Of a stretch of DNA of 21,413 nucleotides, positions 7,501 through 14,359 are shown one piece after another (position 1 is the first letter of the stretch; each line of letters begins with the position of its first letter). The DNA is from Bacillota bacterium (GTDB lineage Bacteria > Bacillota > Clostridia > UBA1381). The notes under the pieces are model-generated. The model worked only from the letters and a program-made list of their open reading frames with translations. It made no database searches and was not told the DNA's origin. Both the position numbers and the translations under genes were made by a program. Where the stretch lies: positions 1 to 21,413 of the forward strand of contig JAJQAT010000060.1 in NCBI GenBank assembly GCA_021203665.1, in the 5' to 3' direction.

Positions 7501-8312
7501 TAATCCGCCGCCTCGCCTATCGCCTCGTATACCGACTCGTCCTTAAAATCCGCGCCGCACTTCTCGGACACGATTGACAGCATTTGCTCCGTAAGCTCGT
7601 CCCAAAAATGCTCGTGCTTGCTTATTATATTGTTTACGTGTCTTTTTAGGATTATTTCCCTTACCCATACGCTTTCCGCCATATCCGCGCTGTACATATC
7701 CGCCTTTTCGCAAAGCCATTCCAACGGCTCCGGAAAGGACTGTATGAAATTATACACCTTGTATACAATGCTCTTTAAGCCCTCGTCGTCGCGGTTTGAC
7801 GCGTATGTGCTTACAAGCCTTGTAAAGCGTTCCCTGTCCTCGGCGTCCTCGGACGCGTACAGCGACATAAACATCTCCGAAACCGTATCGTCCATCAGCA
7901 TCTCGCCCTCTTTTTTATCGATAATGCTGAAATTCGGGTCGATGCCGAGTATGTGAAAGTTATTTTTTACCGCGTTCATGCAAAAGGAATCTATCGTATT
8001 GATGTCCGCGTTCGCGGTGAGGTGCATCTGCTCCTTGAAATATTTGCTCCTCGCGCTGCCGCTTTTCAGCGCATCGCGGTATGATTGATTTATGCGGTCT
8101 ATAATTCGCTCCTTCATTTCCGCCGCCGCCGCCTCGGTAAAGGTTACAACCAAAAGAGAATCAACGGGTACATTTTTTTCCGTGACCATATTCGCGATAC
8201 GCTCCACAAGCACCGCCGTTTTGCCGGAGCCCGCCGCCGCCGACACGAATATATTGCCCTCGCCGGACGGCTCATATATCGCTTTCTCCTGCGCTTCAGT
8301 CCACTTCGCCAT
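4590..8312 (-). CDS. addA: ATP-dependent helicase/nuclease subunit A
   Basis: Large subunit of the AddAB end-processing enzyme, the Gram-positive counterpart of RecBCD: it unwinds and degrades double-strand ends, then prepares 3' tails for RecA. The 1240 residues are typical. UvrD-type motifs in order: SAAAGSGKTAVLVERI with Walker lysine Lys31, VVTFTEAAAAEMKERI (55-70), DEYQDTN (429-435), GDLKQSIYRFRGGDP (456-470), IHKSKGLEFPVVFLA (824-838) and YVAMTRAKEKL (901-911). A C-terminal PD-(D/E)XK nuclease has GIID with Asp1171 and DYKTD with Asp1185 and Lys1187. The ATG at 8312 has GAGGAG upstream. Its start overlaps the end of addB by 17 bases, suggesting translational coupling and balanced stoichiometry. 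All catalytic motifs looked for are intact, so it should be active. Confidence 0.97.
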   Translation of the reverse strand: MAKWTEAQEKAIYEPSGEGNIFVSAAAGSGKTAVLVERIANMVTEKNVPVDSLLVVTFTEAAAAEMKERIIDRINQSYRDALKSGSARSKYFKEQMHLTANADINTIDSFCMNAVKNNFHILGIDPNFSIIDKKEGEMLMDDTVSEMFMSLYASEDAEDRERFTRLVSTYASNRDDEGLKSIVYKVYNFIQSFPEPLEWLCEKADMYSADMAESVWVREIILKRHVNNIISKHEHFWDELTEQMLSIVSEKCGADFKDESVYEAIGEAADYWGKIWKNVCMCREAVHTLKKAQTWEDFCGFRERYIEKKSFLGNAIKTVPPKKQASDEEWQKFYGEYDHMRDDFREECMILPSESREDFNKSVHSEELKRAVDDIAWLVTLFSEKYEEKKTKRNVKSFSDIEHLTYRLFRDNENIRGEYAQKYEEILIDEYQDTNSLQDAIFTLISRDNKNMFMVGDLKQSIYRFRGGDPTVFKGKSRLYADGKQGKKIMLSQNFRSRREVLESINAVFGAVMSDSVGDVEYDDGEALKRSAERECYIDGKNLENAENRKNGYNSELYKIAVVKESSETDEEITAEAAEAACVADRIGELIDGRFQVSAGGGEYRDIQYRDIVILMRSVKNAGVMRDTLESRGVPVYVQKDEYFERREIKLMLTLISLINNHMQDIPLTAVMRSPIGGFTENELALIRAEHKGGSFYGAVKHYKEDGADMNAKEKRLKDKCRRFFDDLDRWRGYVKTKSIASLIWTLYEETGFYDFMGALEGGEEAQANLKLLYERAKRYEESGFKGIFNFIRYIERMESRSDDISGARLVNESHNVVRIMTIHKSKGLEFPVVFLARTTKRIAAGGSGADGRILLHKDMGIGIDYYNYEDMYCKKLIFNKYIKAEIDAESRSEELRLMYVAMTRAKEKLIVTSAKAYKTREDCEKALDELKEKKSKSRLKFIDAKNAKTYSDWIIPAVSSDGKCWNAYEKIVLSLEHESGAKAQKEDVVIENPEEIRSLVRKILEFKYEYSESGAIPSKTSVTAIKEMEDMEHTHEDDPIYMVRKPKFLQTEKQGAQIGTAQHQIMAYINIEKMRSIDESEYESFAAEEIKRIAAEGQIERDIASDDKIIDMLCANVCAFFRSNMGRQVLNAERVHRERPFEIEISAREYDGGLDSGYDDERIVVQGIIDLYFEDKDGNITLVDYKTDRCSTREEQLAVAARYKKQLELYERAMETILKKSIKNKYLYLFSAQSVVELN

Positions 8313-11300
8313 TTTTCTTCACTCCTCTCGCAGCCGCTCCTTTAACCCTCATCATTTCCCATATCTCATCGGGTGAGCCGCTCGGAACGCGCGGTTCCTT
8401 TTTATTCTCGTCGAATTTGCACACTGCGCTGTATGAGCAGTATTCGCACACTCCGCCTCTGCCGTTTGGATTATACGGCTTGAGTTCTATTTCACCGTTT
8501 CTCGCGCGGCTGTCCATATCTATAACCGTCTCGCTTACGTGCGCCATAAGTCCGTTGATTTCGTCCGGACTGCCGACGCCCTTTATTTCGCCGCTCTTAT
8601 CTATTTTCACGCCGGTGAAAACGCTTTCTCCGTTTTCAAAAAAACCGTTGTCCATATTGTAAATCATTTTAGCGCGTTCCTCCTCCGACTCGGACGCGAA
8701 GGTCACGCCGTCAAGAATCATATCCTTGATATTTTGCTGCTTTATATTATCCTCCGTGATTTTCGAGGTTAAATTTTTGTACTTGCTCCGCACGGCGGTG
8801 TAATAAATACCGGTCACGTCCGCGTCCTTTCCGCTGTCACGCATTATCCGCGCCGCCGCGATTGCGTATATTACCATTTGCATATCGTAGCCGCCCGCGA
8901 TATTAACGATGTTAAACTCCGTCCTGCCGGTTTTATAATCTATTATGCGCATATACGATTTTCCGTCCTCCGTTTCGCAGGTGTCTATCCTGTCTATAAG
9001 TCCGCGCAGCGCGACATTTTCCGTCAGGTCGATTTCAAACGCGCATTCCATACCGTTTTCGGCAAAATTACCCGCCGAAAGACTTTTCTGCACCAGCCTT
9101 GCCGCGTCGGACACGGTTTTGCCCATTCGCCTGAATATGCTCGCCGTGCGCTCCTTGTCGCGGACATCCGATGAGAGCATATTCTCACACGTCGTATTTA
9201 TGATGCCGCTTAAAATTTCCTCCCGTCTGTCATCGTCAAGTGCGCGCCACGCGTCTATTTTTTCGGCGTTGGTTTTTGCTCCGTCCTCAACGGCAACGCA
9301 AAAATCATTTATTACGCGGTGCGCGTAGGTTCCCATATTCGCGGGCGTTACCTGCCATTCCTCCCTTTCGCGCGCGCCCAAGCCGTATTTCAAAAAATAC
9401 TCGAACGGACAGCTCGCGAAGGTGTTTATCCTGCTCGCGCTGTAGATTATCTTGCCGTTATAAAGCATACCGGCAATATCGCTGTCAAGCATTATACCGC
9501 GCCGGTTATAATAATCCGCGCTTTCCGTAAGCGACAGCACCGCGCGAAAGCGCGGACTTTCCTTATACCAATCGTATACAATATCCCAAAGCGGGTTTTT
9601 CTGTCCGTCATACCTCGATGAGCGGTTTATAAGCATTCTGTGAATAGTCGCTTTCGGCGACGATATATACACGCCGTCCTTTGACGCGTCTGAAATCAGA
9701 TTATCCGAAACGCGCATATTCGGGAATTTGCGGTATATATCCAGTATCATATGCGACGGCGTTTGAAGTCTTCCCTCCTCGTCCTGCACGGAATAGCTTA
9801 AAAACAGCTTCTCGCTTACCGAGCATAAGGCGCGGTAAACCTTGAAATACTGCTCGTCCGTCTTTCGTTTGGTGTCCGGCGCTATTGCTATTCCGTATTC
9901 GTCGTTAAGAATGTTTCTGTCGTTATCGGACAAAAATCCCTTTGATTTGACGCTCGTGGGAAAGGTTCCGCTTTTCGCGCCGACAACAAACATAGCCTTA
10001 ACGTTCGCGTGGCTGCTGCGCTCCACGCTTCCCACATACACGCGGTCGATTCCGGACGGTATTGTGCGTATTTCGCATTTTGAAAGTCCCACCTTCATAT
10101 ACTCGGCAAACTCGTCTATTTTTATCTTTTCGCCGGAAAGCGCGGTTGTGGTTTGGTCAAGCACGTCAAGGATTAAATTCCATATCTTTGTGAACTGCTC
10201 CGCCTCGTTTAGCATTCCGTTTTTCTTGAAGTCGGCTATATCCGTTTTCAGACCCTCGTAAAGATGTATGCCGCCGAGATATTCAAATAATGCCTCGGCG
10301 AACTCCGCCGCCGTCCTTTTGCCCTTTACCGATTCGGCAAATTTGGCAATCGGCGCGGATATTTCGCGGCGCAGCCTTTCAATCCGCTCGTCCGCCTCGT
10401 CATTTCCCTCCAAGCCGAACGCCGCGGCTACTATATCGTTCGCGCCCGACCAGCTTTCCTCGCCGAGCCATCTTTTCGCGCCGCGTATTCCGTATTTTAA
10501 GACAAAATTTTCAAGCGCGTCAACCTCGTCCTGATTTATGGGATTATAAAAGGTGTATTTGCCCGCGGTTTTCTTTCTGTATATAAAGCCCGCGCGCAGA
10601 CAGCGGAATACCGAATCATAGCTCCAATCCTCGTCTATCACGTCAAACAGCGACAAAATCTGCATCGCTATGGGGTGATCGCTGAGTATTATTTTTCTGT
10701 CGGTAAAATACGGTATTTCATACTCCGCGAACACCGCCTCGATAAGATGGCGGTAATCCTCCTCGTTTCCGCATAAAAGCGCGATGTCGCGGAAACGGCA
10801 GCCGCCGTCGCGCACCAAATCAGTAATTTTACACGCTATTCTCTCTATTTCGCCGTAGGTGTCGCGGCTTTGGAACAGCGCCAAATTCCTCGGCTTTTCA
10901 TCATATACAAAGTCCTCCGTCCAATATCGGAAAAGCCTGTATAAATCGGGCTTATCCCTTAAATGCGACAAGCCCTCTCCCGCGCGGTACTCTCCGTCAA
11001 GTCCGTAGCTCTCTGCCAGCTTCATTACGCTGTCCAGGGTTTTTTTCGTCTGAATATACAGCTCCCTTTCCGTTTCGTCCTCCGCGGCGGGACAGCACAC
11101 GCTGATTGTCATATGCACTCCCTTTTTGAGGAGTGCCTCCAAAACGCTTATCTGCTGAGGCATGAAAAAGTCAAAGCGGTTTACCCAAACATATGTGTCA
11201 GCGTCATATTCATCGCCGTCCTCGATGCACCGAGAAAGCATATACAAATCGTCCTCGCTGTCGGTGCATTGCGATTCCTCCACATAGGCGCAGTATTTTT

Positions 11301-11802
11301 CATACACCGCGTAAAGAACTCTCAGCTTGTTTTTTAATGTGGCGTTGCCCTCGGCGCCGTCCATACGCTCCTTTAAAATATGCGGCGTTATAAGATACCG
11401 CTTAAGCTCGCTTATAAGCGATGCCATAACGTCAAGAAACCCCTGCCGCTTCATTGCCGTTATGAGCTTCATATCCATCCCGTCCGCGCCGCTAAGCTCC
11501 CGCGCGGCGGCATTCACCGCCTTATATATCAGCATTTGCTTTCCCGATTCGGTAAGGTGACAGAGCTGATTCATACTGAGATTATTTATCGCCATACGGC
11601 GCAGCGTCAGCACCTCTATATTATTCAAGCCCGTTCCACCGAATTTTTCGACAAACCTTTTTTCCGTTTCGTATGAATAGTGGTCCGGCACTATCATTAT
11701 ACATTTGGCGTTCGGATTTTCTTTATGCAGCTTTTCAATCTCGTCAAGGCACATCCTGCTCTTGCCGGAGGATATTGCGCCTCTTATGATACTTATACCC
11801 AT
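8296..11802 (-). CDS. addB: ATP-dependent helicase/deoxyribonuclease subunit B
   Basis: Partner of AddA in double-strand-break processing; AddB contributes Chi-recognition scaffolding, a second nuclease and an iron-sulfur cluster. The ATG at 11802 (MGISIIRGAISSGKS) is preferred because AAAGGA lies 9 bases upstream and the protein then opens at the family's usual N-terminus; upstream in-frame starts at 11844 and 11820 lack such sites. The resulting 1168 residues are normal length. Visible features are the P-loop GAISSGKS with Lys14, the C-terminal nuclease with GLIDRID (Asp937) and DYKTG (Asp955, Lys957), and the four cluster cysteines Cys798 in SCPFEYFLKY plus Cys1119, Cys1122 and Cys1128 in CEYCSYSAVC. 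The gene is transcribed first, from a promoter in the divergent region, and overlaps addA. Confidence 0.97.
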   Translation of the reverse strand: MGISIIRGAISSGKSRMCLDEIEKLHKENPNAKCIMIVPDHYSYETEKRFVEKFGGTGLNNIEVLTLRRMAINNLSMNQLCHLTESGKQMLIYKAVNAAARELSGADGMDMKLITAMKRQGFLDVMASLISELKRYLITPHILKERMDGAEGNATLKNKLRVLYAVYEKYCAYVEESQCTDSEDDLYMLSRCIEDGDEYDADTYVWVNRFDFFMPQQISVLEALLKKGVHMTISVCCPAAEDETERELYIQTKKTLDSVMKLAESYGLDGEYRAGEGLSHLRDKPDLYRLFRYWTEDFVYDEKPRNLALFQSRDTYGEIERIACKITDLVRDGGCRFRDIALLCGNEEDYRHLIEAVFAEYEIPYFTDRKIILSDHPIAMQILSLFDVIDEDWSYDSVFRCLRAGFIYRKKTAGKYTFYNPINQDEVDALENFVLKYGIRGAKRWLGEESWSGANDIVAAAFGLEGNDEADERIERLRREISAPIAKFAESVKGKRTAAEFAEALFEYLGGIHLYEGLKTDIADFKKNGMLNEAEQFTKIWNLILDVLDQTTTALSGEKIKIDEFAEYMKVGLSKCEIRTIPSGIDRVYVGSVERSSHANVKAMFVVGAKSGTFPTSVKSKGFLSDNDRNILNDEYGIAIAPDTKRKTDEQYFKVYRALCSVSEKLFLSYSVQDEEGRLQTPSHMILDIYRKFPNMRVSDNLISDASKDGVYISSPKATIHRMLINRSSRYDGQKNPLWDIVYDWYKESPRFRAVLSLTESADYYNRRGIMLDSDIAGMLYNGKIIYSASRINTFASCPFEYFLKYGLGAREREEWQVTPANMGTYAHRVINDFCVAVEDGAKTNAEKIDAWRALDDDRREEILSGIINTTCENMLSSDVRDKERTASIFRRMGKTVSDAARLVQKSLSAGNFAENGMECAFEIDLTENVALRGLIDRIDTCETEDGKSYMRIIDYKTGRTEFNIVNIAGGYDMQMVIYAIAAARIMRDSGKDADVTGIYYTAVRSKYKNLTSKITEDNIKQQNIKDMILDGVTFASESEEERAKMIYNMDNGFFENGESVFTGVKIDKSGEIKGVGSPDEINGLMAHVSETVIDMDSRARNGEIELKPYNPNGRGGVCEYCSYSAVCKFDENKKEPRVPSGSPDEIWEMMRVKGAAARGVKKNGEVD

Positions 11803-11832
11803 AGGAATACATCCTTTCATCGTATTTATTCT

Positions 11833-11841
11833 ATTATAACA
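11833..11841 (-). promoter_or_regulatory. Extended -10 promoter of addB-addA
   Basis: On the minus strand, TGTTATAAT matches an extended -10 (TGn then TATAAT at 11833-11838). The hexamer 17 bases upstream is T-rich and a poor -35 box, so the TG extension probably matters. The predicted start is near 11826, about 24 bases before the addB ATG. Confidence 0.65.
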
Positions 11842-11886
11842 CAAGCAAAGTCCAAAAAAAAGTACTTTATTTTTCTTTTACAACGC

Positions 11887-11915
11887 TTGCATTGAATTTA
11901 ATTTCATTGTATAAT
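11887..11915 (+). promoter_or_regulatory. Sigma-A-type promoter of the tyrosine recombinase
   Basis: TTGCAT (11887-11892) and TATAAT (11910-11915) lie 17 bases apart on the plus strand. The predicted start is near 11922, leaving about 15 bases to the ATG at 11937. The promoter is divergent from that of addB, with the two -10 boxes about 70 bases apart. Confidence 0.78.
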
Positions 11916-11936
11916 GACATCATAGGAGATGGTATT

Positions 11937-12986
11937 ATGAGCAAGCACGCTAAGCTTATGAATTTTCTTTCAAATCTTCCCGATTTTGTATTTGATTACA
12001 TAGAAATCGCTTACAACGGCGAAAGCATAAACACGCAAATAGGCTACAGCATAGATATAAAAACCTTTCTTGAATATTTACAGAAATTTCATTTTAAGGA
12101 CGTCGCAAACACGGAGGATTTCACTGTGGAGCATATGGAGCAGGTAACTCTGCGCGATTTGAACGGATTCACGGCGTACCTCAAAGAATATGAAACCGAC
12201 ACCGTAACCATTGACGGCAAGCACGTAAAGCGCGTGCGCCGAAACAGCGCCTACGGAATAAACCGCAAGCTGTCCGGCATACGCGGATTATTCGCGTACC
12301 TTTACAAAAACGACCTCATCTCGCAGAATATTACCGACAAGGTGGATTTCAAAAAGGTGCATCAAAAGATGAAGCGTCCGCTCACGACCCAGGAAACGGT
12401 AAATCTGCTTGACGTTATCTACAACGGCGAAAAATACTACACCGGACGCGACCTTGCGGAATACAAAAACAGAAAGCAGCGCGACATCGCTCTGTTTACC
12501 GCCTACCTCGGCACGGGCTGCCGAGTGAGCGAGCTTATAAATCTCGATATGCACGATGTTTGCTTTGACACCTCGTCCTTCGTTGTCACGCGCAAGGGCG
12601 GCGACGAGCAGGAGGTTTTTATGCCGGTTCAGGTGGAAAACGAGCTGTTCGCGTATATGCAGGAAAGAATGAAAAACGAAAAGGCAAAGGACAACGCCCT
12701 ATTTATAAGCCGGCTCGGCACGCGCATGACGGCGCAGGGAGTTGAAAAAATACTGAAAAAGTACTGTCACACCGTCGGAATATACGATCCCGACAAGGCG
12801 CGTCCGCACGCCTTGAGGCGTACATTCGCCTGCAATATGATTGCCGACGGAGTGGATATAAAAATGGTCGCGGAGCTTATGGGACACAAAAACATCGAGG
12901 TCACTCACAAATACTACACCCAATACGCAATAGAAAAGCGCAAAGAGGTTATGCGCGGCTTTGACATAAAAGGGTCGCGTCAATAA
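11937..12986 (+). CDS. XerC/XerD-type tyrosine recombinase
   Basis: Site-specific recombinase of 349 residues. The N-terminal part (about 8-125) is a SAM-like core-binding domain; the catalytic domain follows from about 146 (RPLTTQETVNLL). The full active-site set is present: Arg196 in GTGCRVSEL, Lys220 in TRKGGDE, His291 and Arg294 in HALRRTFA, His317 in LMGHKNIEVT, and Tyr326 nine residues later, the XerD spacing. The ATG at 11937 follows AGGAGAT; an upstream in-frame ATG at 11892 lies in the promoter and is rejected. It is about 50 residues longer than classic XerC/D because of inserts at about 85-103 and 162-178. No attachment repeats, excisionase or phage genes adjoin it, so a chromosomal housekeeping or dimer-resolution role is likelier than a mobile-element integrase; this is not proven. 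It stands alone on its strand and ends at a bidirectional terminator. Confidence 0.9.
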   Translation: MSKHAKLMNFLSNLPDFVFDYIEIAYNGESINTQIGYSIDIKTFLEYLQKFHFKDVANTEDFTVEHMEQVTLRDLNGFTAYLKEYETDTVTIDGKHVKRVRRNSAYGINRKLSGIRGLFAYLYKNDLISQNITDKVDFKKVHQKMKRPLTTQETVNLLDVIYNGEKYYTGRDLAEYKNRKQRDIALFTAYLGTGCRVSELINLDMHDVCFDTSSFVVTRKGGDEQEVFMPVQVENELFAYMQERMKNEKAKDNALFISRLGTRMTAQGVEKILKKYCHTVGIYDPDKARPHALRRTFACNMIADGVDIKMVAELMGHKNIEVTHKYYTQYAIEKRKEVMRGFDIKGSRQ

Positions 12987-12991
12987 AAACG

Positions 12992-13037
12992 GCTGCCCGC
13001 CGATATATCCTTTGATATACCCGCGGGCAGCTTTATT
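12992..13037. terminator. Bidirectional terminator between convergent genes
   Basis: GCTGCCCGC (12992-13000) pairs with GCGGGCAGC (13023-13031), and an inner TATATC/GATATA pairing extends the stem to a CTTT loop. The plus-strand product is followed by TTTATTTTTT. On the minus strand the stem is followed by CGTTTTTATT, so it can end both the recombinase transcript and the HD/CmpB transcript. Confidence 0.9.
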
Positions 13038-13039
13038 TT

Positions 13040-13642
13040 TTATCTTTTCAGCGCGTCCTTTATTCTTCTCACAACACCGCTTTCCTCGCCGGTTTTGATA
13101 TTTGAGAATATCTCCGACTGCTTCTCGACATACCACAGCTTTGAGGTGTCCATATCCTTTATCGTCTTTATCGTGTCGGCTATCATTACGAACGCCACCG
13201 CCGCCGACATAATATATACGGATAAAATTCCCATATTGTTTATAATTCCCATTGTAAACGGGAAAAGAACCTTAATCAGCGCGACCGTGAACAATCCGAA
13301 CGCCGTCACACCGAAAATACAAACGCGTCCGTTTATGTTCAAGGGCCAGCCGGTGTAATCCCACCAACGCTGATGAAACAGTCTTTCCAGCAAATATGAA
13401 ACGAAGTATTCCAAAGAGCCCGTAACAAACATTCCCGCCACAAAGAGCAGAAACGAATTTTCAATCCAGCCGAGCAGGATAAGGTCAAGCATCGCGCCTA
13501 TGCCGTATATAGGGCAAAAGCAGGTGCTTAAAAATCCGCTGTTCACAAATCTTCTCTGCTGTATTGTGTAATATACCGTTTCATATGCCCAGCCTATAAA
13601 ACTGAATGCGGCAAAACACAGAAAATATCGGCATATATTCAT
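13040..13642 (-). CDS. CmpB-family membrane protein (putative ABC transporter permease)
   Basis: Integral membrane protein of 200 residues matching the family usually labelled putative ABC transporter permease (CmpB type); the biochemical role of the family is not settled and no ATPase partner is adjacent. Hallmarks are FIGWAYETVYY (15-25), GFLSTCFCPIYGIGA (36-50) and the block LEYFVSYLLERLFHQRWWDY plus NINGRVC (77-108). Hydrophobic segments lie at about 4-24, 44-72, 107-128 and 135-157. The C-terminal tail of about 40 residues is charged and probably cytoplasmic. The ATG at 13642 is preceded by GGGGGAG. It starts 16 bases after the HD hydrolase gene ends; the pair probably shares the promoter at 14223-14251 and ends at the bidirectional terminator. 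Confidence 0.85.
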   Translation of the reverse strand: MNICRYFLCFAAFSFIGWAYETVYYTIQQRRFVNSGFLSTCFCPIYGIGAMLDLILLGWIENSFLLFVAGMFVTGSLEYFVSYLLERLFHQRWWDYTGWPLNINGRVCIFGVTAFGLFTVALIKVLFPFTMGIINNMGILSVYIMSAAVAFVMIADTIKTIKDMDTSKLWYVEKQSEIFSNIKTGEESGVVRRIKDALKR

Positions 13643-13658
13643 TTTTAATCTCCCCCAT

Positions 13659-14165
13659 TCAAATCTTTCGTATCTCGTTATACAGTTCCTTATAGTCCCC
13701 TATTCTTTTGGTTTCCACCGCGTAGTACGCGTCCCGTCTTTTAAGGGTTTCGTAGAGCGAGCATAGCTTATCCACCGCGCACACTATCCACGCCTCTCGG
13801 CACATCGGCGGAACAACGGTAAGCGGAAACATATGCTTTTTTATGATGTCGCGCTCAATATCGGTGAGCAAATAGTCCCTCTCGGCATTCAAAAGAGCCG
13901 CCGCGGAATGAGTAAATCCGTGTATTTTTCTGCCCTTTGCTCCGTCATGCCAGTCGTAAAGAAAATAATCATGGAGCAGGGCGCCGCGTATAAGAGCGCG
14001 CTTATTATACTCAATCCCGAAAAAATTCGCCAGCATTACGCTGTAATATGCCACAGCGATTGTGTGCTTAAGGCAGGTTGTATTTCCATGCTGAATAAAC
14101 CGCTCCATTCGGCGCAGCTTTGACTTCTCGGACAGATTGCCTAAGCAATACGAAACAGAATTCAT
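13659..14165 (-). CDS. HD-domain metal-dependent phosphohydrolase
   Basis: HD-superfamily protein of 168 residues, substrate unknown. Metal-ligand candidates are His34 (CLKHTIAVAYYS), the HD pair His65-Asp66 (ALLHDYFLYDW), His82 and His86 (IHGFTHS), His111 (IIKKHMFP) and Asp132 (AVDKLCSLYE). This order resembles small YfbR/YqeK-like phosphohydrolases rather than large RelA-type enzymes. The ATG at 14165 has AAAGGCGGGA upstream. It is the first gene of a two-gene unit with the CmpB-type protein, 16 bases apart, an arrangement familiar from other Firmicutes. Residue counts are by eye. Confidence 0.87.
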   Translation of the reverse strand: MNSVSYCLGNLSEKSKLRRMERFIQHGNTTCLKHTIAVAYYSVMLANFFGIEYNKRALIRGALLHDYFLYDWHDGAKGRKIHGFTHSAAALLNAERDYLLTDIERDIIKKHMFPLTVVPPMCREAWIVCAVDKLCSLYETLKRRDAYYAVETKRIGDYKELYNEIRKI

Positions 14166-14222
14166 TATTTATCCCGCCTTTTGTATGTAGGATAGCAATT
14201 TTCGATATTATTCCACACTCTT

Positions 14223-14251
14223 ATTATAATATCAAGACTCGAATATGTCAA
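14223..14251 (-). promoter_or_regulatory. Consensus sigma-A promoter of the HD/CmpB unit
   Basis: TTGACA (14246-14251) and TATAAT (14223-14228) on the minus strand, separated by 17 bases, match the consensus perfectly. AT-rich DNA upstream could act as an UP element. The predicted start is near 14216, about 50 bases before the HD gene ATG. Confidence 0.9.
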
Positions 14252-14287
14252 GAATTTGACTTATTAATTTATTTATTTTTAACGTTC

Positions 14288-14317
14288 TGTAACATTTCTT
14301 AATAATTTGTAACATTT
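14288..14317. repeat. Two direct copies of a 10-base sequence
   Basis: TGTAACATTT occurs at 14288-14297 and again at 14308-14317, exactly 20 bases apart, about two helical turns. It lies upstream of the HD/CmpB promoter and just past the terminator of the SLH gene. It could be a tandem regulatory site or chance in AT-rich DNA. Confidence 0.5.
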
Positions 14318-14321
14318 AATC

Positions 14322-14350
14322 AAAAAAAGGCGCTCACCTAAGTGAACGCC
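14322..14350 (-). terminator. Intrinsic terminator of the exporter/SLH operon
   Basis: On the minus strand GGCGTTCAC (14342-14350) pairs with GTGAGCGCC (14329-14337), with one G-T pair and a four-base loop, and is followed by seven T. It begins about 10 bases after the stop codon of the SLH gene. Confidence 0.92.
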
Positions 14351-14359
14351 CTTTTAAAA

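Noticed and set aside
11937..12986. Recombinase as the mark of an integrated phage, plasmid or transposon.
   Set aside because: No attachment-site repeats, excisionase, relaxase, phage genes or terminal inverted repeats adjoin it; its neighbours are housekeeping genes.
14288..14317. Direct repeats as part of a CRISPR array.
   Set aside because: Only two 10-base copies with a 10-base gap, and no cas genes; far below CRISPR repeat and spacer size.
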